From Paulownia fortunei (lineage: Eukaryota > Streptophyta > Magnoliopsida > Lamiales > Paulowniaceae), in NCBI GenBank assembly GCA_019321725.1, contig CM033116.1, positions 17,117,420 through 17,181,419 of the forward strand: DNA of 64,000 bases, given 5' to 3'. The notes beneath the pieces are model-generated. The model had not been told where the DNA came from. It did not search any database and worked only from the letters and a program-made list of their open reading frames with translations. Position numbers and translations under genes: made by a program. Below are positions 57,567 through 64,000 of the stretch, piece after piece; position 1 is the first letter of the stretch; each line of letters starts with the position of its first letter.

Positions 57567-58860
57567 GCTGTCAGCTAAGAAATTAGTCCTCTTGCCCTTG
57601 TATATATTTACACTCTGGACAGAACGTTTGTGTCTAGTCTTGTAAATGTCTTCTCTGTTTCTTTCCTTTTCTTTCTTTCTTTTTTCTTTTTAAATTCCCT
57701 TTCTTATGTTTGTCCGGGTGGTGGGGGGTGGCAGAGGGAGGTGCGGGATGGGGATTTGGGGTTCATGACATACTATTCACATGAATTCGATAACATATTA
57801 TCATGATGTCACAAAAATGACATTATTAGGTACACATCCAATAGTTTTTTATACCAATAATTCTTAAACTCACTTAAATAATATTTAAATAATGCAAAAG
57901 TGGGTAGCAAGAAGATTTTTGAAAATTTTGCTATTTGCTGGTATTCAAGCAATTCTCTTTGGTTGGATCCTTTTAGTTTTACTACTCATATGTTGTTGGT
58001 ATTATATAATAGTATGTAACCCATGGAGAAAATTCTTAGATAAACCAGTATGGGTTGGTTTGACAAAGCTTTGAGAAAATAGATTCGAGAAATTTAAGAA
58101 AATTGATTTTACAACCTATATTGGCCAAAAATTACATTATTACGTGCTGTTTTTTGGCAATTTCTTAATTATTGCATTTAGACATCCCCAAACGTGATAC
58201 AAATACGAAAGTCAAACAACTATTAAAATTATTTGAGATAAAAGGTTTAATTGGGAGGTTTAGAGGTTCAACCAATGGTCCCAAACAGGCACTAAGTAGT
58301 ATGTTTTTGTTGGAATTTTATTCTTTTAAATTTGTGGTAGTGGTACATAAATTGTTTTCTACATGTTCTTCTAGTACAAGAAATGCTTCAGCATCTGTAG
58401 TGTTAGTCTAATGCCAGAATAATAAAGCTAAGGTAGTGATTAATTATGAATTGTTTTGGTAATAGTTTAATGTTTCTTCTAATTGGAATTTCTTAAAACA
58501 CTAGGTATTTTAATGTCAGTTTATAATAATTACTATAGATATGTATTTTCATGTTTCAAGCAAGTGCGTATACGTGAAAGTAGTACGTATAGATAGATAG
58601 ATATACACATACTTACACAATGGAGTATAAATAATGACATATGAATACACCAAAATGCTGTGAAAGAGATGGATAATGGATTTGATGGAAAAAAATGAGT
58701 TTAGATGGCTTTAGTTTACAGAAATATTTTGAAAAATAACGAAAGTATAGTACTAGTTATATACAGCTCTAAAGAAAAATTAATGATGTGAAGCAATAAT
58801 AAAAATAGAAAAATTATTCAGCAAATTTTTAAAGTTTCAATAGAAACTATTAATTATTAC
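57567..58860. other. Intergenic DNA before the dioxygenase gene
   Basis: No supported gene. A G-rich patch at 57717-57760 and short open frames without domains. Confidence 0.5.
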
Positions 58861-58878
58861 CAGTATGATTTATTACAG

Positions 58879-58886
58879 TATAAAAG
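58879..58886 (+). promoter_or_regulatory. Candidate TATA box of the dioxygenase gene
   Basis: TATAAAAG about 95 bp before the start codon, which would put transcription start near 58910 and give a short 5' UTR of roughly 70 bases. The start codon lies in a favourable context (GCCATGG). Confidence 0.6.
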
Positions 58887-58979
58887 ATGCCAAATTTTCA
58901 CTCAGGCAAACTACCTTAGACAAGTAGTAGCAGATAAACAGTAGCATCGTCGTACAAGGTTGATTCCAAATTCTTAGCC

Positions 58980-61325
58980 ATGGGTGAAGTGGACCCTGCT
59001 TTTATCCAAGAACTCGAGCACAGGCCTAAACCCCATACCATTGAAGCCGAAAACATCCCACTAATCGATCTGTCCCCGCTGAAACTCCCGCCGGGCGCAG
59101 ATGCCCTGTCAGATTTAGTGGTGGAAATAGGGAATGCCTGCCAGAAGTGGGGATTTTTCCAGGTGAACAATCATGGGGTGCCTTCAAAATGCCGTGAAAA
59201 GGTCGAATCAGCATCCAGGAAATTCTTTGCCCTGCCGAAAGAGGAGAAGATGAAGGTGAGCAGGGATGATGTGGACCCTTTTGGATATTATGACAGTGAG
59301 CATACTAAGAATGTTAGGGACTGGAGGGAAGTTTTCGATTTTGCTGTACAGAATCCGGTTATCATTCCGGCTTCACATGAGCCTGATGATATGGAGCTGA
59401 AAGAACTGATCAATAAGTGGCCTGAGAATCTTCCTGAATTAAGGTTAGTGACTTAATAAATCTGTACCAGTTGATGTATTTCATGTGATATATATATTGA
59501 TATGATGCATAGAATTTTGCATAGCTAGTCAGAGATTAAAGGCAGGAGATTATCTCCATGAAAATTCATCTGGGAAGCTGGCAACTACTGCAAAGTGCCA
59601 AAGAAGCAATTTTTATTGTAAAATACTACTAAAAAAAATACCTGTGGAGACTAAAATAGTTTTGGGTTCAACCCTAAACAATTGAGGAAAATGGGATTCT
59701 CTCAATATGTTTTTTTGGGCATTCGATTTATCTAATAATTATCATTGAAAGATTCTTTGTATTTTTTTTTCCTTTCACCAGTTTTCTAGCAGCAAAGGGA
59801 TTCCTATAATTTCTGGGCTGATTAGATAGTCACCAACTTGAATAGTCGCTATCTTTACCCTGTAATTCTCCGTTCGTTGAATGACTATGACAGACTTAAG
59901 TTGGTATTTAAGGAAAAGGAGTCAGGATACTTCAATGAGACGGGAATTTAAAATAATGAGAGTTTCTTGCACATTTTTTCCAACTAAATATGGACATTGC
60001 AGAAAAGGTTTTTACTGTTATCCTTTCTCGAGTTCCAGTTGACCTTCAATGGTTCAAAATGATTTCAGTTTCGTTTTCATTTTTTGGGAGGGTGGAGGGG
60101 GAGGCAAGGGATCGAGCTGCCATCATTTCTCTTTAGGCAACATATATATTTATTCATTCACTACCAAGAATCTTGGAAAAGGACGGAAGCTTTTCATTAG
60201 ACTTTGTGATAGTGTCAGTACTGGTGGAAGATCATAGTGCGGTAAGGTCATATTGTTGGTGATAGAGGATAGCTTTGGTGATGGATGGACTGGAGTTTCT
60301 GTGAGGAGGATATTTTTCAAACATGATCAAGGTTGTGGCAGCATGGTGGCAACTGGCCCTTATACGAACCTCTTGTAGTAAACTTTACAGTCATTAGCAT
60401 CTCAGCTAACAGATCTTGGGAGTAGTATGCTTGATATTTAAACACAAGGTGTTTTCCAGCTGTTTCTCAGGAGATAGTTATGCCCTTTTTTTCCAAACAT
60501 GGGATGGTAAAATGCCCATATCCCCAAACTAAACAAAAGTCGTTCAAATGCTTGACATTTTGCACTTGGGTGCCAATTATTGCAAGTTGCCTGCTGCTTT
60601 TGAAGATTAAAAAAAAAATTTTTGCATGTTTCAGGGAGGCAGGTGAAGCTCACGCTGCTGAAATGGAGAAACTAGCTTTCAAGTTACTGGAACTCATAGC
60701 CTTGAGCTTGGGCTTGCCAAAAGATCGGTTAAATGGCTTCTTCAAGGACCAAACAAGTAAGATCAGGCTCAACTATTATCCACCCTGCCCTGCTCCTCAT
60801 CTAACTCTTGGTGTTGGTAGACACAAGGATACTGGTGTCTTGACCATCCTTGCTCAAGATGATGTTGGTGGACTTGAAGTGAAGAGAAAAACAGATGGAG
60901 AATGGATTCTTGTGAAACCAACTCCGGATGCATATATCATCAATATTGGTGATGTAATCCAGGTAACATTAATGAATTTTGAAGTTTGAATTTCCTCAGC
61001 TAATCTCATGTCAAGATTTTTTCTTTTAAGTTGAGTTCCAAACTTGGTTGGTATTTGGATGTTTGCTTAGATTTGGAGCAATGACAAGTACGAGAGCGTG
61101 GAACACAGAGCAGTGGTCAATTCTGAGAAGGAAAGGTTTTCGATTCCTTACTTCTTGTATCCTTCACATTACACATGGGTGGAACCTCTAAAGGAGCTGA
61201 TAAATGAGCAAAACCCTCCCAAATTCAAGGGATGTAACTGGGGAAAGTTCCGTGCTACACGAAATCGTGGTAATTTCAAGAAGCTTGATGTTGAAAACAT
61301 TCAAATATCTCATTTCAGGATGTGA
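58980..61325 (+). CDS. 2-oxoglutarate/Fe(II)-dependent dioxygenase, At3g19000/At3g19010-like (3 exons)
   Basis: Predicted soluble oxygenase that couples 2-oxoglutarate decarboxylation to oxidation of a small molecule; the substrate cannot be told from sequence. Exons 58980-59443, 60635-60962 and 61071-61325 join in frame with GT/AG borders into 348 residues, the usual family length. The N-terminal DIOX_N domain carries IPLIDLSPL and CQKWGFFQVNNHG. The Fe2OG domain carries NYYPPCPAP, H218-x-D220 in GRHKDTG, distal H276 in VEHRAVVN, and the 2OG-binding R286-x-S288 in RFSIP. Intron positions match those of the plant DOXC superfamily as I know it. The start MGEVDPAFIQ and the end ENIQISHFRM resemble Arabidopsis At3g19000/At3g19010, which supports that assignment rather than flavonol synthase, ACC oxidase or GA oxidase. 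All key residues are intact; nothing suggests a pseudogene. Confidence 0.92.
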
Positions 61326-61396
61326 AGGAATTCACCATGGAGTCGGGGCACTATCAGTCAAGTGCTTGTAGAGTTAAAGCTATGTGCTGTGTATAA

Positions 61397-61402
61397 AATA
61401 AA
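61397..61402 (+). terminator. Candidate poly(A) signal of the dioxygenase gene
   Basis: AATAAA 72 bp after the stop codon. Confidence 0.5.
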
Positions 61403-62640
61403 TTCCAATGTGATGTTTCATCTTGCATTCCACGTTCTAATTCGGATTATGAAGTGCTCGCAGGATATGGGGTCTATTACTTATTTGAATTGAATTGTAA
61501 CATATACCTTTTTACGCTAACTATATGTGTGCTTTCTTGTTTGGTATCTACTTCTCTCAACTTCCTAGAGAATCGAATATTTTTTTCATAGTGAATGTTC
61601 CGTAATGTCAAGATTAAACGTATTGCATACTTGAACAAATGCAATAACGTTTAATACTTTACATGAAATGGTGTACAGAATTTTGGTTTATACTTCTTCA
61701 TATGTACCTTATAAGTTGTGTGGCCTCAAAAATGTTGGGCAGCAGTTAATTTTTACTAGAAATTATGGTAATTTTGATGTCAAGTTTATGCATCACTTGA
61801 AGCACCCTTCAGTTTGCTATTCCTTCTTTTTTTTAAAGAAAGGATTAATTACATCAATCATTACATCAACTTATTTAATACTAATCAAATATATTCATAA
61901 TTAAAGCATATATCACAAAAAAACACACATACCAACATATAAACAGTATTTAGACATAAGATTTATTTAATCTTAGAATTAGGGACTTCGCCTTAATATT
62001 TGGGAAAGATCTCATTGATAGTTGGAGTGTGTTTTTATATATGGTTGATGGGTGTGGTTATGAAGTATTTAGAAATACATAAATGATATCTATAAATACA
62101 TGAAACTATGAGTTGTTCGACCACAAGCAACAGGCTTGCCAGCTACTAGCACAGACAAGAACTTAATCATATGATTGGCCAGATTGGCCAGTTTACGGTC
62201 ATCAACTCTGGTTCATAAGTGTGATAAATTGGCCAGTTTACGGCATGTGCTGTTTGGAGCCACAAAAATTTGAATATGTAAGAAATTTGAATATGTAAGG
62301 CCGCGGTGAATTACAAAAATTACTATTAAGATTTAGTTTAATTATAAAAAAATTTAATTATTTTTAAAAATTATAAATACTTTCTTGAAGTATTATAAAT
62401 ACTTTATTAAAATTTATTTTTGTTTTACAAATATCCCCCTAGGCATAATTTGTAAAATAAAAATAAATGTCAAGGGGTATTTATAATTTATATAAATAGA
62501 TGAATTTTTTGGTAAATAGTTCAAAATTCAAAGGTAATTTTGGTAATTCAGCGTACGAGGCAATATAAGACTAATTCGATTCCCAATCAGTGTCTCATTC
62601 TTACAAGTGGGCTATATTTGGTCGAGCAGGACAAGAAATT
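61403..62640. other. Intergenic DNA after the dioxygenase gene
   Basis: No gene recognised. A 17-bp direct duplication AAATTTGAATATGTAAG lies near 62267-62299. The rest is AT-rich sequence with short open frames lacking domains. Confidence 0.5.
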
Positions 62641-63049
62641 TTTGTGTTAGGGTCATTTCATGCCACCTACTTAACTTACAATCTAATTGGAGTTTGTAAA
62701 TCATTGCATCATAAATAATGATATCATTATCATGTACACAACTAATAACTTATAGACCCAGACATTATTTAAGTGAGTCTGTCAATACTTGGAGTAGCAT
62801 AGTCTTGGAGGAAGAAAGCAATGGGATCTCTTCAACATGAAATTTCCCCTTGTGCCAAGCAGATAGATTCATATTGCAATCGACTATCCCTATATGTGCC
62901 CTATTATGCAATGAATCTCAATCAAAAATAGTTTGTGAAACTGGTAAGAATAACAGTACAAAGAGGAGGATACTACTATCTAGAGATTTTTTAGAAAGAG
63001 ATAGAGAAGAGTATTTTCTAGTGAGCCTCAACAAGGATGATGTCCTTCC

Positions 63050-63057
63050 CTTTTATA
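63050..63057 (-). promoter_or_regulatory. TATA box of the pararetrovirus-like promoter
   Basis: TATAAAAG on the minus strand, 73 bp downstream of a TGACGTCA palindrome. Confidence 0.5.
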
Positions 63058-63129
63058 GAAAAAAAGTAAAACTAAAACTTTATTAAACTTTGTACAATAG
63101 AACATTTTGAGTTTCGAAGTTGTCAAGGA

Positions 63130-63137
63130 TGACGTCA
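63130..63137 (-). promoter_or_regulatory. TGACGTCA, as-1/TGA-type bZIP binding word
   Basis: A perfect palindromic TGACGTCA with another TGACG (as TGACGAC) 14-17 bp away. Paired TGACG words upstream of a TATA box are typical of caulimovirid promoters and of host TGA-factor targets. Confidence 0.5.
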
Positions 63138-63161
63138 GTTTTAATGTCGTCATTGGTAATG

Positions 63162-63401
63162 TCAATCTCCACAATGAGCTGTCAAAATATCAATCATAGC
63201 TTCTTCCTCATCTTCATATGGATCTTGAGAATCCATAATCTCATCGTCTTCATTACCCTTCTCTTTTCCTTTTGATGAGGATTGAGATGTTTCTGCAGGT
63301 TCTCCAAAGTCTTCTATCATCATTTTAGAGATTATTTCTTTGTCCATATGTTGGAACAATTCTTTTAAGAGTATTGATTTATTGGGTAGATCTTCATTCA
63401 T
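63162..63401 (-). pseudogene. Acidic-tailed open frame, possible end of a viral polyprotein
   Basis: A 79-codon minus-strand frame (MNEDLPNKSILLKELF, then a KGKEKG patch and DSQDPYEDEEE acidic tail). An in-frame TAG lies a few codons upstream, and a longer open segment upstream in another frame suggests a one-base break. The protein is not recognised on its own; its position just before the promoter-like block suggests a polyprotein C-terminus. It could also be an unrelated acidic host protein fragment. Confidence 0.3.
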
Positions 63402-63714
63402 ATATGCCTAATTGACTCTTTGGGTGGTGCCAGCGATAAAACTCCTCTTAGACTATAAGTCGATTCGGGGGCAAAGAAGTTTTCTTTGGCTACCATTTCA
63501 TCATGACTTTTCTCGCAAGAAATGTTGGAGAAAATTTGATTCTACTATTTTCTTTCGAACACTTTATTAGTTCATATTACCATTTCAGTATCCATGGACT
63601 CTGATAATAGATTGCAAACTGTATTAGGGTTGATAGTGAATCAAGATGACTATTAGTCGTTTGAAATTTATGTCAAATGTATTTAACATTTTTGGAAAAA
63701 ATAACCAGCATTAC

Positions 63715-63803
63715 CCCCCACAAAAAAAAATAACATAAACACTTGAAAACAAACCATGTTAAGCAAAAGACATACAAATTATTTGTATAAAACTAACTCA
63801 ACA
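63715..63803 (-). repeat. LTR end of the solo-LTR family, third copy
   Basis: ATAACATAAACACTTGAAAA and the TTATTTGTATAAAACTAACTCA region match the right end of the solo LTR (15165-15248). Only about 90 bp resemble it; sequence further left does not. Confidence 0.55.
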
Positions 63804-64000
63804 AATACCTCCTAAACTTAAAGATTTGTTTGTCCCCAAGCAAAACAGAAAGAACAACTAAAACGAATAAACTGATCATAAAGTACCAAATCATCAGCAT
63901 GCCTCAACGATTACCAAAATGCCAACTTAAATGAAACTTCAAAAGTCAATTAATACCTAAGTACCAGCATGCATACTAATTTAACTCAACCTCATGATCT
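63804..64000 (-). mobile_element. Internal part of an LTR element running off the window
   Basis: On the minus strand the sequence TTTAAGTTTAGGAGGTATTT directly precedes the LTR start, as a polypurine tract should. This would be the 3' end of an element whose body lies beyond position 64000. No coding motif is visible in the 200 bp available. Confidence 0.45.

Larger units (their letters stand above)
62780..63612 (-). other. Possible endogenous pararetrovirus (Caulimoviridae-like) fragment
   Basis: On the minus strand a broken reading frame (about 63520-63162) ends in a Lys/Glu-rich then strongly acidic tail. It is followed by TGACGTCA (63130-63137), a second TGACGAC word, TATAAAAG (63050-63057) and a CT-rich leader. 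Polyprotein end, as-1-like TGACG elements, TATA box and leader in this order resemble a caulimovirid intergenic promoter. No reverse transcriptase, coat protein motif or primer-binding site is visible, so the assignment is inference. A one-base frame change interrupts the frame near 63400. Confidence 0.35.

Noticed and set aside
62850..63086. Plus-strand 78-codon frame opposite the pararetrovirus-like leader
   Set aside because: It is the antisense of the promoter and leader region and has no motif.
1..64000. CRISPR arrays, rRNA genes, intact tRNA genes, bacterial-type operons or riboswitches
   Set aside because: None seen. Tandem blocks present (52912-53037, 19195-19780, 49840-51640) lack the repeat-spacer pattern, and the only tRNA-like sequence is the decayed one at 56708-56790.

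Overview
This window is nuclear DNA of a flowering plant, most likely a eudicot. It is AT-rich, its genes have introns bounded by GT and AG, and a DYW-type pentatricopeptide gene sits among many decayed plant transposons. I saw nothing that fixes the species.

Three host genes look intact. (1) On the minus strand at 10883-2123 is a seven-exon TruA/PUS1-type tRNA pseudouridine synthase with a 5.2 kb intron full of mobile debris. (2) On the plus strand at 22481-24550 is an intronless PPR-DYW gene, the apparent counterpart of Arabidopsis At4g14850 (LOI1/MEF11), a mitochondrial C-to-U editing factor. (3) On the plus strand at 58980-61325 is a three-exon 2-oxoglutarate/Fe(II) dioxygenase of the At3g19000/At3g19010 type with all iron and 2OG ligands present. 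The three appear functionally unrelated: RNA modification, organellar RNA editing and small-molecule oxidation.

The rest is layered transposon relics. At 12.7-22.3 kb a Ty3/gypsy LTR, leader and gag start is broken by a perfect solo LTR (TG...CA ends, 5-bp target duplication). A second copy of that LTR lies in the gag and has itself received a PIF/Harbinger element with an ORF1 relic and a transposase relic. A related Harbinger MITE ends 160 bp before the PPR start codon. At 26.9-34.6 kb lie a hAT-like element, a broken Ty1/copia element joined to part of a second copia element, and a gag/protease scrap of a third. At 36.6-45.1 kb is a long Ty1/copia element with 1.3 kb LTRs and many stop codons. 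At 46.3-51.8 kb is a Helitron helicase relic beside a 0.9 kb tandem duplication. At 52.3-57.6 kb a SIRE-like copia LTR and gag fragment lies between two inverted hAT-like copies; one of these has a clean 8-bp target duplication and carries a tRNA-Ile-like relic. At 62.6-63.6 kb is a possible endogenous pararetrovirus promoter region. An LTR element runs off the right edge.

I found no convincing new functional system. The most distinctive items are the hAT-like family with its tRNA relic, the nested Harbinger insertion whose empty site can be inferred from a second LTR copy in the window, and the pararetrovirus-like block. All calls come from reading the sequence by eye; no alignment or database search was run.
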